Notes under the pieces: generated by a model | Seen by the model: the letters and a program-made list of their open reading frames with translations, nothing else | Told to the model about the DNA's origin: nothing | Database searches by the model: none | Source: Terriglobia bacterium | Lineage (GTDB): Bacteria; Acidobacteriota; Terriglobia; Terriglobales; Acidobacteriaceae | Length of the DNA stretch: 64,000 nt | Direction of reading: 5' to 3' | Assembly: GCA_020072645.1 (NCBI GenBank) | Contig: JAIQGK010000002.1 | Coordinates: 186,001-250,000, forward strand | In this document: one piece after another, positions 42,586 to 52,108 of the stretch | How the letters are laid out: every line of letters starts with the position of its first letter | Position numbering within the stretch: the stretch's first letter is position 1 | Position numbers and translations under genes: made by a program

Positions 42586-43821
42586 ATGGCTGCATTCCCC
42601 ATAGATCAGGTTCGCGCCGCTTTTCCTGCGCTACAAGACGACTTCATTTTCTTTGATAACGCTGCCGGAGCGCAGTCGCCCAAGGCGGTGCTGGACGCGG
42701 TGGCAGACCATCTTCTCCATCGCAATGTGCAGCGCGGCGGACGGTACAGGCAGTCCCAAGAGGTGGATGCAGTGATTGCACGCGCGCGGGAGAGCGTGGC
42801 CCTGCTGGTGAATGCGCGGCATCCTGAAGAAATTTCCTTCGGCATGAATGCCACTTCTTTCATGCGGCTCATCAGCATCGCCATTGGGCAATCATTGCAG
42901 CAGCGGCGTGAAATCATCGTTACTGACCTTGACCACGAGGCCAACATTGCCGTCTGGCTGGCTCTGGAGCGCGAAGGCGCGAAGATCATATGGTGGCAGT
43001 TCCGCGAGGACGGACGCCTTCATCCTGAAGACCTGGAGAAGCTCCTTTCGCCGCGAACAAGAATCGTGGCCTGCACGCTGGCCTCGAATGCCATTGGGTC
43101 CGTTCTCGATGTAGCGGAAGTTTCCCGGCGGGCCCATGCCGCCGGCGCTGAAGTGTTCATCGATGCAGTGCATTACGGCCCCCATGGGCCTATTGATGTG
43201 CAGGCATTCAATTGCGATTACCTGGTTTGTTCCGGTTACAAAATTTTCTCTCCGCACATGGGTTTCCTCTGGGGACGGCGAGAAACGCTCAATGCACTGC
43301 CTACTTTCCGCGAAGATTTTGTTCCGGACACCACGCCGGCGAAGTTGGAAATTGGCACCTATATTTACGAAAACGTGGCCGGAATGGATGCGGCGGTGCG
43401 ATATCTGGAAGAGCTGGGACGGTGCGTGAATCCCGCCGCTGCGTCGCGCCGCGACACGCTTGCCGCGGGTATGGAATCCATTCGCAACTATGAAGCGCTG
43501 CTTTCCCGCGGCATGCTGGACGCGCTCTCCGCCGTAAAGGCTACGGTCTACGGCATTACCGCCAGCGACCATCTCTCACTTCGCACGCCGACGTTATGTT
43601 TTAATCTTCCTGGCATTTCACCGGCGAAAGTCACAGAGGCGCTGGCCCAACAGAACATTGGCGTGCGCGATGGCCACATGTATTCACCCCGCTTAATGAA
43701 ACGCCTCGGATTGACTAAAGAAAGCGGCGCAGTCAGGGCGTCATTGGTGCACTACAACACTATGGAAGAAGTGCACAAATTTCAAAACGCTCTTGCCGCG
43801 ATAGCCAAGTCCCATGACTGA
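42586..43821 (+). CDS. Cysteine-desulfurase-like PLP enzyme
   Basis: This 411-residue class V aminotransferase-fold protein of the SufS/CsdA-like branch has IVTDLDHEANIAVW (the His that stacks on PLP) and the Schiff-base lysine in CSGYKIFSPHMGFLWG near residue 220. There is no clear mobile-loop cysteine. The frame is open from 42466, but the ATG at 42586 gives the family length. It overlaps the APC permease gene by eight bases, so the two are co-expressed. No Suf or Isc scaffold genes are nearby, which argues for a side role such as amino-acid or sulfur metabolism rather than general Fe-S assembly. Confidence 0.82.
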   Translation: MAAFPIDQVRAAFPALQDDFIFFDNAAGAQSPKAVLDAVADHLLHRNVQRGGRYRQSQEVDAVIARARESVALLVNARHPEEISFGMNATSFMRLISIAIGQSLQQRREIIVTDLDHEANIAVWLALEREGAKIIWWQFREDGRLHPEDLEKLLSPRTRIVACTLASNAIGSVLDVAEVSRRAHAAGAEVFIDAVHYGPHGPIDVQAFNCDYLVCSGYKIFSPHMGFLWGRRETLNALPTFREDFVPDTTPAKLEIGTYIYENVAGMDAAVRYLEELGRCVNPAAASRRDTLAAGMESIRNYEALLSRGMLDALSAVKATVYGITASDHLSLRTPTLCFNLPGISPAKVTEALAQQNIGVRDGHMYSPRLMKRLGLTKESGAVRASLVHYNTMEEVHKFQNALAAIAKSHD

Positions 43822-45232
43822 TCCCGCAGGTTCCCCTTCCCTGGCAGCATCCACGGCGGGCGAGCAACTTGCGCCTAAAGCCGAGGGCCTTCATCGCCGC
43901 CTGAAACAGCGGCAGCTCACCATGATGGCCATCGGCGGCGCTATTGGTGTGGGCCTTTTTCTGGGAAGCAGCGTCACGATTCGCCTGGCTGGGCCGGCTG
44001 TGATCTTGTCATATCTTCTCGGGGCCGGCATCGCTCTGATCATGTCTTACGTGCTGACGGAGATGGCTGTCGTCCATCCCGTGGCCGGGGCCTTTGGCGT
44101 TTATGCGGAAAAGTATCTGAACCCCTGGGCCGGATTTTCTATCCGTGCGACCTATGGCGTGGCGCAGATCATTGCCATTGGCGCTGAGGTCACCGCCGCC
44201 GCTATCTACATCTCCTACTGGTTTCCACATGTGCCGCAATGGATTTGGGTGGTGCTGGTTTCAGCCGCGCTGGTGGCCCTCAATTCCATGCAGGTCAACC
44301 GCTTGGGCGAGTTCGAATACTGGTTCGCCATGATCAAAGTGGCTGCCATTCTAGCTTTCATCATCGTGGGGCTGGGTTTGATTTTCGGCGTGGGCACAGG
44401 GCATGCGCTTGGATTGGCCAATCTCACGCGGCATGGAGGCTTTCTTCCCTCCGGCTGGAAAGGCGTCTGGCTCTCACTGACGATCACCGTAACAAGCTAT
44501 ATGGGCGTGGAAATAATTGCGGTTACTGCGGGCGAAGCCGAGCGTCCGGAAGTGACCATTCCCCGCGCCATGCGGAACATCGTTTATCGACTCATCTTTT
44601 TCTACGTGCTTGCCATTTCCATCATGGTCACCATGGTTCCCTGGAACCAGACGGGCAGTTCGTCCACCCTTTCGGGCAGTCCCTTTGTCACGGCCTTTGC
44701 AGCGGCGCATGTACCGTTTGCTGCCGCCATTATGAACTTCGTAGTGCTTACGGCGGCGCTTTCCAGCGTGAACACCAATCTTTATCTTTCAACGCGGATG
44801 CTTTTCTCTCTGGGCCGCGGCGGCTATGCGCCCGCGTGGATGGGCCGGGTCAGCCGCAACGGAGTGCCACATCTTGCGCTGCTGGCCTCCACTGCGGGGA
44901 TCATCGCGGCCATCCTGCTGGCCATCTATGCGCCTAAGAACGCTTTTCTCATGCTCTATGGAACGGCAGTTGCGGGCATGTTGTTTGTCTGGCTGGTGAT
45001 TCTCAACACCCATCTCCGATTTCGCAAGACTATTACCCGTGAAAGGCTGTTGAGTTTGCCCATGCGCCTTCCGGCGCACCCTTTTTTTACGATAGTGAAC
45101 ATCGTGTTGCTTCTGGGGATATCAGTGACTACTTTTTTTGTCGACGGCCTGCAATGGTCGATTCCTGCATTCTTGGTTTTTCTGGGCGTGATCTCGCTGG
45201 TCTATACGCTGCGCCCGAGGCAAGAACATTAA
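43814..45232 (+). CDS. APC-superfamily amino acid permease
   Basis: This 472-residue protein has 12 hydrophobic segments from about residue 30 to 455. The first helix carries the APC signature GGAIGVGLFLGSSVTIRLAG, and helix 6 the sequence SYMGVEIIAVTAGEAERPEV. It belongs to the amino acid transporter group close to GabP/AnsP/CycA-type permeases. The substrate is not predictable. It is coupled to the desulfurase-like gene by overlap. A repeat-derived hairpin follows the stop codon. Confidence 0.88.
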   Translation: MTDPAGSPSLAASTAGEQLAPKAEGLHRRLKQRQLTMMAIGGAIGVGLFLGSSVTIRLAGPAVILSYLLGAGIALIMSYVLTEMAVVHPVAGAFGVYAEKYLNPWAGFSIRATYGVAQIIAIGAEVTAAAIYISYWFPHVPQWIWVVLVSAALVALNSMQVNRLGEFEYWFAMIKVAAILAFIIVGLGLIFGVGTGHALGLANLTRHGGFLPSGWKGVWLSLTITVTSYMGVEIIAVTAGEAERPEVTIPRAMRNIVYRLIFFYVLAISIMVTMVPWNQTGSSSTLSGSPFVTAFAAAHVPFAAAIMNFVVLTAALSSVNTNLYLSTRMLFSLGRGGYAPAWMGRVSRNGVPHLALLASTAGIIAAILLAIYAPKNAFLMLYGTAVAGMLFVWLVILNTHLRFRKTITRERLLSLPMRLPAHPFFTIVNIVLLLGISVTTFFVDGLQWSIPAFLVFLGVISLVYTLRPRQEH

Positions 45233-45307
45233 CCACAAAGGAAGAGACACGAAGGTGGGAGTTTGTATGAGGAAATCCCTGGTGTACCTTTGTGTCCTTT
45301 GTGGTTA
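45229..45307. repeat. Inverted repeat element of the ACCACAAAGGA type
   Basis: AACCACAAAGGA (45231-45242) is exactly complementary to TCCTTTGTGGTT (45295-45306), with further imperfect pairing inside. Similar ACCACARAGGACACAAAGG repeats are widespread intergenic elements in many bacteria. It abuts the permease stop codon and may serve as a transcription terminator or RNA stabiliser. Confidence 0.7.
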
Positions 45308-45374
45308 GCAGCTTTTCACTTTCTCCGCGCCTCGTATCTGCGTGGTAGATTCTATTTGGCAAGGAGGATCCTCA

Positions 45375-46805
45375 ATGCCCGAAGCCGGCGAAGAAGTTTA
45401 CTCTTCGCTCCGTGAACAATTCCAAGGCGACTTGCTGCTTCCGGGCGATGCCGCTTATGAAACTTCGCGCGGAATATGGAACGGTATGTTTGATCGCCGT
45501 CCGGGCCTGATTGCACGTTGCGCCGATGTCAGTGACGTTCAAAGCGCGATTCGCGCGGCTTCTTCCGCCGGGCTTTTGACGGCTGTCCGGTGCGGCGGGC
45601 ATAGCCTTGCCGGATTCAGTACGTGCGATGGCGGAATGGTACTGGACCTCTCAAGATTGAGACAGGTTTCAGTGAATCCTGAAATGCGCCGCGCGCGGTT
45701 CGCTGGAGGCTGCCTGCTGGGATCAATTGATACGGCTACCCAGAAAGCCGGCCTGGTTTTTCCTTCCGGTGTAGTCTCGCATACCGGGGCCGGTGGCCTT
45801 GTTCTTGGTGGCGGGACCGGATGGCTCACGCGCAGATTCGGGTTGTCCTGTGACAACGTGGAAGCGTTCACGCTGGTCACAGCAGATGGTTCCATCCTGC
45901 GCGCGGACGCAACAAACAATGCGGATCTATTCTGGGCGCTGCGCGGAGGCGGCGGCAACTTCGGCGTGGTGACGGAATTTGAAGTCAAGCTGCATCCCCT
46001 CAGCTCTCTGGTACTGGCGGAAGGGCTCTGCCCTGGGTCCAACATTCGCCGGCTTCTGGAACTCTGGCGCAATTTCATGGCGGAAGCTCCGCTGGATTTG
46101 AAATGGAACATCAATCTACGGCTTGCCGCGCATAAAGAGAATGTGCCGGTTGAGCTGCGTGGGCATCCAGTAGCCAGCAACTCTTTGGTTTGGACGGGCG
46201 ATCCCGCTGCCGGGCGCAAGTATCTGGAGCGCGCACTTTCCCTGTGCACTCCGGATTCTGTGAGTAGCAATGTTGTATCGTTTATCGGTCTACAGACTAT
46301 GGCAGATTCGGACTTTCCCCATGGCCGGCGCTATTACACCAAATCGGGCTATTTCACTTATCTTGACGACGCAAGTATCGGTCTCATGATGGAAGCAGTC
46401 GCAGAAATTCCTTCACTTGACACAATGATTGAGCTTGCCTATCTGGGTGGCGCGGCGGCCCAGGTTGCTGCCGATGAGACTTCATTTGGCGATCGCAGCG
46501 CGCCTTTCGTACTCACTCTGCTGGCAAGCTGGTCAGAAGCGTCCGCCGACGCCAGCAATATTTCCTGGGTTCGCGGACTTTTCAACAAACTGCGACCGGC
46601 GATGAAACCTGGAGTCTATGTGAATTTTATGAGCGGCGACGAGCAGAACCGCGTCCCTGAAGCTTATAGAGAACGATGGGACCGCATGGTCGCGATCAAA
46701 TCACACTATGATCCGGGTAACTTCTTTCGGATGAACCAGAACGTTCAGCCTCGCAACCCGAGTGCAAACATTGGGCAATGCAGCACGGCGACAAAAAGAG
46801 TTTAG
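45375..46805 (+). CDS. FAD-linked oxidase (BBE-like, PCMH type)
   Basis: This 476-residue protein has a PCMH-type FAD domain (about residues 30-210) with GGHSLAG near residue 75, where the histidine can bind FAD covalently. Its GVVSHTGAGGLVLGGGTGW block lacks the cysteine of doubly linked enzymes. The C-terminal berberine-bridge-like segment is VAIKSHYDPGNFFRMNQNV. An AGGAGG site lies upstream of the ATG. It is soluble, with no signal peptide. Family members oxidise alcohols, carbohydrates or alkaloids with oxygen or another acceptor; the substrate is unknown. Confidence 0.88.
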   Translation: MPEAGEEVYSSLREQFQGDLLLPGDAAYETSRGIWNGMFDRRPGLIARCADVSDVQSAIRAASSAGLLTAVRCGGHSLAGFSTCDGGMVLDLSRLRQVSVNPEMRRARFAGGCLLGSIDTATQKAGLVFPSGVVSHTGAGGLVLGGGTGWLTRRFGLSCDNVEAFTLVTADGSILRADATNNADLFWALRGGGGNFGVVTEFEVKLHPLSSLVLAEGLCPGSNIRRLLELWRNFMAEAPLDLKWNINLRLAAHKENVPVELRGHPVASNSLVWTGDPAAGRKYLERALSLCTPDSVSSNVVSFIGLQTMADSDFPHGRRYYTKSGYFTYLDDASIGLMMEAVAEIPSLDTMIELAYLGGAAAQVAADETSFGDRSAPFVLTLLASWSEASADASNISWVRGLFNKLRPAMKPGVYVNFMSGDEQNRVPEAYRERWDRMVAIKSHYDPGNFFRMNQNVQPRNPSANIGQCSTATKRV

Positions 46806-46890
46806 CTCGCAGAGGTAACTGCATTCAGCGCCAGAATATCGACGTATTGTGGCTCCTGGCAAAACCTCAAGGCCATCCTTTGGCTGATCA

Positions 46891-48510
46891 TCAAAGATCC
46901 AACATCTTCTTGATCTTCCCATCCACATAGAATGCTTCAATTCCTTTGCGAACCAGCCAGCTGAGGCCTTCCTGTTTTAGAAAATTATCAGCGGCTTGAG
47001 CCACAGCGTTGTAAAGATCTTTGCGGTTTTGCTTGGGAATCATCGCTGCTGTGAAACCACCCGGCGGGGTCGGTTGAATGGCATGAATGGGCTTGGGTAT
47101 GTAATTGAGCTGGGGTAATTTCCCTCCCGACGCTTGCTTTAGGTTTGTGAGAAACGCCTGCGATTTTGCTCTCCCTAAGTCGTAATCATGATCGCGGAAA
47201 TTCCTATACAAAAAACCGAGGAAAGAAAAAATGCCTGCGCCGGCTAGGTCTTTCTTTTCTGCTGTAATTGAATAGATGAGCATTTCATCTTTTTCGTGCA
47301 GATCCGCCGCTAATTCCAGCAGGAGTACAGTATCGAGCCACGTATCCGCTCCGCTGCTGCCAATCCGGGCTGAGAGACTGGCATATTCAGCCGCAAATTG
47401 CTTTTGGAGTTGCATGCGCGCTGTCTGCAGCTCAGCCATGCTGGGCTGCAGGCGGGGCAGAAGAATTTGTGTAACGTTTCTGATCTCCGATGCTTTCAGC
47501 GTTTGATTACTGAATAGGGCAAGAAGTTCCGTTGCACGCTGGTTCAGCAGGTTCACTGCAGCATTAACCGATTCGGCTTCTATCCAATCTCGAAACCCGG
47601 CCTGATTGTAGATGGCCTGGATCAGCGCACCAAGCATGGGTTTGAAACTTGCCTCTTTGTCAGTCATGCTGCTGAGCGACGGGTCTAACGGAGTGGGTGA
47701 AACAAACAAGTAAGAACGTGTCTCTGTCTGTTGATGATGATCTATTAGGTCAACCAGGTTCTTCGCCATGCCAAGGGGCTGGTTTTGAAACACTCCCCCA
47801 TCTGTATACGCGAAATCTCTCGGAGTCTTTGGCCAGGGGGCCGCAAATGGCCCGGACAAATCCTGGAAACTACGGCTTAAAGCACAGGCGCGGAATGCAA
47901 ACGGGAATGCGCCACAGGCCACAGCGGACTCGAGAATCGGGGACCAGGTAGCCTGTGAGTCACTATGTGGTCCCAGGTGAAACAAGATCTGGTCTTGAAA
48001 GCGCGTGTAGTTGAACGTGCCGCCGCTTAGAAGAGGGCGCTCATAGTCGATCCCGTTTAGGTTAGAGAGAGCCAGCCCCAGAGAAATAGCCCCATCAGGG
48101 TTGAGGGCGGGATGTTTTATCGCTGTAGGAATAGTTGTCTGATACCGACCAAGGAGGAACTGTTTTGCTATTTTCCTCACAAAATCTGATGAAAGAATCG
48201 AGAAGTCTGAGGATTCATTGGCCCCGAGTGGAAGCAGGCCTTGTATGTCCACTCCGGCAATCCACGCATTATAAAAAGGATTGTTATAGGGATCGCTCAC
48301 TGGTCCCGTGTAAAGGAGCGTTTGCGATGCAATCGCGGCGGTCATCCCACCAGCAGAGGCCCCGGTCAAAACGTCAATGTAGATTCTTTGGTCGGCGGAG
48401 GCGGTTTGGTTATGCTGGCACAAGGCATCAAAGACCTCAAAAAGAACTCCGGCTTCGAAGCTGCCGAGCGAAACAGCACCCGCGATAGTAATGGCGAGTC
48501 GATATGGCAT
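46891..48510 (-). CDS. Patatin-like phospholipase domain protein
   Basis: This 539-residue protein has the oxyanion-type stretch AITIAGAVSLGSFEAGVLFE at the start, the nucleophile elbow GASAGG near residue 56 and the catalytic aspartate motif YTDGGVFQNQPLG near residue 230. The C-terminal 250 residues, helical, are less familiar. Patatin enzymes hydrolyse membrane or neutral lipids. The ATG at 48510 is preferred: AAAGGAA lies just upstream, and the family block begins within five residues. It converges on the preceding FAD oxidase gene with an 85-base gap. Confidence 0.82.
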   Translation of the reverse strand: MPYRLAITIAGAVSLGSFEAGVLFEVFDALCQHNQTASADQRIYIDVLTGASAGGMTAAIASQTLLYTGPVSDPYNNPFYNAWIAGVDIQGLLPLGANESSDFSILSSDFVRKIAKQFLLGRYQTTIPTAIKHPALNPDGAISLGLALSNLNGIDYERPLLSGGTFNYTRFQDQILFHLGPHSDSQATWSPILESAVACGAFPFAFRACALSRSFQDLSGPFAAPWPKTPRDFAYTDGGVFQNQPLGMAKNLVDLIDHHQQTETRSYLFVSPTPLDPSLSSMTDKEASFKPMLGALIQAIYNQAGFRDWIEAESVNAAVNLLNQRATELLALFSNQTLKASEIRNVTQILLPRLQPSMAELQTARMQLQKQFAAEYASLSARIGSSGADTWLDTVLLLELAADLHEKDEMLIYSITAEKKDLAGAGIFSFLGFLYRNFRDHDYDLGRAKSQAFLTNLKQASGGKLPQLNYIPKPIHAIQPTPPGGFTAAMIPKQNRKDLYNAVAQAADNFLKQEGLSWLVRKGIEAFYVDGKIKKMLDL

Positions 48511-48692
48511 TTTTTCCTTTGTAGAGCGGCGGGAGGCCGTGTCTGTTAATGATAACGGCAAAAAGTGATCTACACCTTCGCACAAAACATTACTCATGCT
48601 CCGGCAACTGTTTGTCTCCAGCATCACCTTAAAGTAAATGCCTTAGCGATTCTTCTCTGCGTTTCTCTTCGTGCTATTCTGAAATTTCCATC

Positions 48693-50018
48693 ATGCGTAC
48701 TTTCTTTCTCATCCTCTGCTTGTTGGTCCTTGTGCCGATTATGGCATTGTTCTTTATGTCTGCCACACCAGTGGTAACGCTGCCGCCGTCGCTTATGGCC
48801 CTGGGGCAATCCACGCCAATTACCATCAACGTTAGCGATCCTCATGGCATTCGTAGCGCCGTGGCAACGGTGGAGCAGAATGGCTCCAGCTACAAAGTGT
48901 GGGACATGGAGCAGCCTTCGCACCGTCTGCACTGGAAAGGCGGAGTCGCGGACGCGACATATACTTTCAACGCTGGCGCAAAGACCACGCCGCAGCTCAA
49001 GGACGGCAAAGCTCGCCTGATCGTGGAAGCCACCTCGAATGACTTTCGTGGCAAGACGGTCCGCAGCGAGCGAGAAGTCACGGTCGTAACGCGCCCGCCC
49101 TCTGTCAGCGTGGATTCAGACCAGCACTATCTTTATCTGGGCATGGCTGATTTGGTGACGTTCAATGTTTCCGGATATGCCAGTGAGTCCGGCGTGCGCG
49201 TGGGTGACGAGAAGTTCCGCAGCTGGCCCATGCCCGGCGGCAAGCCCGGATTGTTCTCACTCTTCGCTTTTGCCTGGAACATGCCCCTGAGCACGCCTCC
49301 GTTGGTTTATGCCACCGATCCCGCCGGCAATGAAGTCACCGGACAGATGGTTTATCAATTCCCAAAGAACGAACAGCCAAAGTATCGCGTGCGCGATCTG
49401 CAACTGGACGACAAGTTCGTCCAGAAGGTAGTGAATGAGCTCGATCCCGGCGGGTCAGGCGATCCGATAGAACGCTTTGTGAAGATCAATAGTGAAATGC
49501 GCCGCGCCAATAACAAGACTCTTGCCGATCTGCGCCTCAAGACCGCGGACCATTTTCTATGGTCGCAGCCGTTCAGGCAGCAATCCAATTCCAAGGTGGA
49601 AGCAAACTTTGCCGACGTGCGCAACTATATTTACCAGGGCAAGAAGATCGACCAGCAGGTCCACCTGGGCTACGATCTTTCCATCACGCAGCACGTCGGC
49701 GTGGAAGCCACGAATGACGGGCGCGTGGTCTATGCCGCGCCGCTGGGCATTTACGGCAACTGCATTGTGGTGGACCACGGTTATGGATTGCAGTCGATTT
49801 ACGGCCACCTGAGCCAGATCGACGTGCATGAAGGCGACATGGTGAAACGCGGCCAGATCATGGGCAAAAGCGGCATGACCGGCATGGCCGGAGGCGACCA
49901 CATCCATTTCAGCATGCAGCTTGAGGGCATCCAGATTGATCCCAAAGAATGGTGGGACGCCCACTGGATCAAAGACCACATCGCCAAGCGAGTGGATTTG
50001 CCGGGATTCAATAACTAG
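48693..50018 (+). CDS. M23-family (LytM) peptidase with N-terminal membrane anchor
   Basis: This 441-residue protein has one hydrophobic helix at residues 3-24 that anchors a periplasmic protein. Beta-rich domains (about 30-230) are followed by a LytM/peptidase M23 domain: HLGYDL (zinc His and Asp) near residue 325, GNCIVVDHGYGLQSIYGHLS and GDHIHFSMQL (zinc His) near 410. It would cut peptidoglycan cross-links or act as a non-catalytic activator, but the zinc residues are complete. A strong bidirectional terminator follows. Confidence 0.9.
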   Translation: MRTFFLILCLLVLVPIMALFFMSATPVVTLPPSLMALGQSTPITINVSDPHGIRSAVATVEQNGSSYKVWDMEQPSHRLHWKGGVADATYTFNAGAKTTPQLKDGKARLIVEATSNDFRGKTVRSEREVTVVTRPPSVSVDSDQHYLYLGMADLVTFNVSGYASESGVRVGDEKFRSWPMPGGKPGLFSLFAFAWNMPLSTPPLVYATDPAGNEVTGQMVYQFPKNEQPKYRVRDLQLDDKFVQKVVNELDPGGSGDPIERFVKINSEMRRANNKTLADLRLKTADHFLWSQPFRQQSNSKVEANFADVRNYIYQGKKIDQQVHLGYDLSITQHVGVEATNDGRVVYAAPLGIYGNCIVVDHGYGLQSIYGHLSQIDVHEGDMVKRGQIMGKSGMTGMAGGDHIHFSMQLEGIQIDPKEWWDAHWIKDHIAKRVDLPGFNN

Positions 50019-50051
50019 CGGGCAGTCTTCTCACTTCTTTTTTAAACAACA

Positions 50052-50079
50052 AAAGCACCGCCATTTCCGGCGGTGCTTT
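50052..50079. terminator. Bidirectional Rho-independent terminator
   Basis: AAAGCACCGCC (50052-50062) and GGCGGTGCTTT (50069-50079) form a perfect 11-bp stem with a 6-nt loop, with T/A runs on both sides. It sits between convergent genes (peptidase, plus; lactate permease, minus) and serves both. Confidence 0.9.
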
Positions 50080-50099
50080 CGTTTAAGATATGCGCTTTG

Positions 50100-51836
50100 C
50101 TATTGCGAAAGCAGTTTCACTCCGTGCGGTACCAGCGCCTTTGCCCAGGGCACGTAGGCATAGATCATAACGATCACGCCCACAATCGCTCCCAGGGCAA
50201 TCGAGTGCCAGACAACAAAGCGGAAGATAAAGCCTTCATTGCCCACCTGGTTAGTAGCAGCCGTGGCCACGCAAATGGATTGCGCATCCACCATCTTGCC
50301 CATCACGCCGCCGGCGCTGTTTGCCGCCGTCATCAGCACGGGATCCAGGCCAATTTGCTGGGCCGTGATCTTCTGTAAGCTGCCGAACAACGCATTGGAA
50401 GAAGTATCGCTTCCGGTGAGCGCCACACCAAGCCAGCCCAGGAATGTCCCGAAGAAGGGGTAGAACCATCCTGTATGAGTGAATGCCAGGCCCAAGACAG
50501 CGTCACTCCCTGAGTATCTTGTAACAAATCCCAGACCAAGCATCGCGGAGATGGCTATCACCGCCCACCGCATGCGGAAAAGCGTATGTCCAAAGATTGT
50601 CATCAGCTTCCCAAGGCTTACGCCCCGAATCAGGCCGCCAATGATCGCCGCCAGGAAGCAGCCCGTGCCGGTGGCAGAGAGCCAAATGAACGGGAATCGC
50701 GCGCCTTCAGGCGTAGGCTTGGCCACGACCGGTTGCGCTCGTGAAATCTTATTGTGGATTGGGGTATCCCATCCGCCGCGGGGCTTGCCATCGGGCGTTG
50801 TCCAGGCAGGCGTGGTCTTATTCAGCATGACTTTAACCGGCTTGTAGCCCCAAAGGAACACGAAGACGGACAGAATCAGGAATGGCAGCCAGGCTTTAAA
50901 GGTCTGTCCAAAAGAATAGGAGTGAACCTCCGGTCCTGAGCCGCCGGAAACGCTCGGAACGCTCTTCCCTGCCGGGGTGACGGCTATGTGGCCTCCCTCG
51001 TCCTCAAAGCGCCAGATCTTTTTGGGCTTCCAGAAGAGCAGGAACACGACTGTGCAGAGCAGCGAAAACAGGCCAGCGGTGATGTCAACCAGGTTGCTAT
51101 CCATGTGGTTCGACCAGAAATACTGCATCGACGCAAAGGAAATTCCTACAACTGCAATAGCCGGGAAAACTTCGAACGTTTCTTTCCATGAAACCATCGC
51201 GCGAACCAGCCAGAAGGGCACAATCACTGCTGTGATGGGCAGAATGCGGCCGATCATCGCATTCATATCGGCTTCCGGCATTGCCGTCACAGTAGCCAGC
51301 ATGTGCACTGGTGTTCCGATTGCGCCCCATGCCACGGGCGCCGTATTGGCAATCAGGTTGAGCGCCGCGGCGTGGAACGGCTTGAATCCCAGCCCGATCA
51401 TGAAGGCTCCGGCAATCGCCACCGGAGAGCCGAATCCCGCGCAACCTTCAATGAACGCGCCAAAGCAGAAAGCCACCAGAAGCAATTGCAAGCGGCGGTC
51501 GGCGGTAATTCCGGCCACAGACGATTTCATGATCTCGAAATCGCCCGTGCTGACGGCAATGTCATACAGGTAAACGGCCGCCACCACAATCCAGACGATG
51601 TTCAGCAATCCTGTAGAAACACCAAAGAGGAAGCTGCCAGCGGCCAGCGAAATCGGCATGTGAAAGGCCAGGCAGGCAACCAGGACCGCCGTCCCCGCCC
51701 CGGAAAGAGCAGCCCAGTGCGGCTTAACGCGAAAGCCCGCCATCATGGTGAACAGCACAACAATCGGGAGGGCAGCCACCAGAGCGGAAAGCCACCAGTG
51801 TCCAAAAGGATCGTAAATTTGTGTCCAAGTCGGCAT
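50100..51836 (-). CDS. L-lactate permease
   Basis: This 578-residue protein of the LctP/GlcA family of lactate and glycolate symporters has about 12-14 hydrophobic segments and the conserved FCFGAFIEGCAGFGSPVAIA near residue 120, TAPVAWGAIGTPV and LTGSDTSSNALFGSLQ. The cytoplasmic loop (about residues 235-290) is charged. The ATG at 51836 has AGGAG eight bases upstream. It gives lactate uptake and so provides carbon for the acetate/pyruvate pathways encoded nearby. Confidence 0.92.
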   Translation of the reverse strand: MPTWTQIYDPFGHWWLSALVAALPIVVLFTMMAGFRVKPHWAALSGAGTAVLVACLAFHMPISLAAGSFLFGVSTGLLNIVWIVVAAVYLYDIAVSTGDFEIMKSSVAGITADRRLQLLLVAFCFGAFIEGCAGFGSPVAIAGAFMIGLGFKPFHAAALNLIANTAPVAWGAIGTPVHMLATVTAMPEADMNAMIGRILPITAVIVPFWLVRAMVSWKETFEVFPAIAVVGISFASMQYFWSNHMDSNLVDITAGLFSLLCTVVFLLFWKPKKIWRFEDEGGHIAVTPAGKSVPSVSGGSGPEVHSYSFGQTFKAWLPFLILSVFVFLWGYKPVKVMLNKTTPAWTTPDGKPRGGWDTPIHNKISRAQPVVAKPTPEGARFPFIWLSATGTGCFLAAIIGGLIRGVSLGKLMTIFGHTLFRMRWAVIAISAMLGLGFVTRYSGSDAVLGLAFTHTGWFYPFFGTFLGWLGVALTGSDTSSNALFGSLQKITAQQIGLDPVLMTAANSAGGVMGKMVDAQSICVATAATNQVGNEGFIFRFVVWHSIALGAIVGVIVMIYAYVPWAKALVPHGVKLLSQ

Positions 51837-52108
51837 CAGTTTCTCCTGAATTGAGAACTTCCGTTGGCCCAACTTAAGAAGCTATCGCACCCCGACCCCG
51901 GGCCACGTGCAGACGAAATGAGGCGTAAAAGTGCGCCATAACTTTCAGCCCTGAGAGATGATCTGTCAAGTATTTTGTGTGATCTGGGGCGGCTTCCGAG
52001 GGGAAATCCTTATAAAAAATCGTTCAAATGCCCAATCAAGAGCAGGGGTCGGAGACACGCATCTTTTAGAAACTCTATGAGCGTACGCACGGTCGAGAGT
52101 GGATTATG

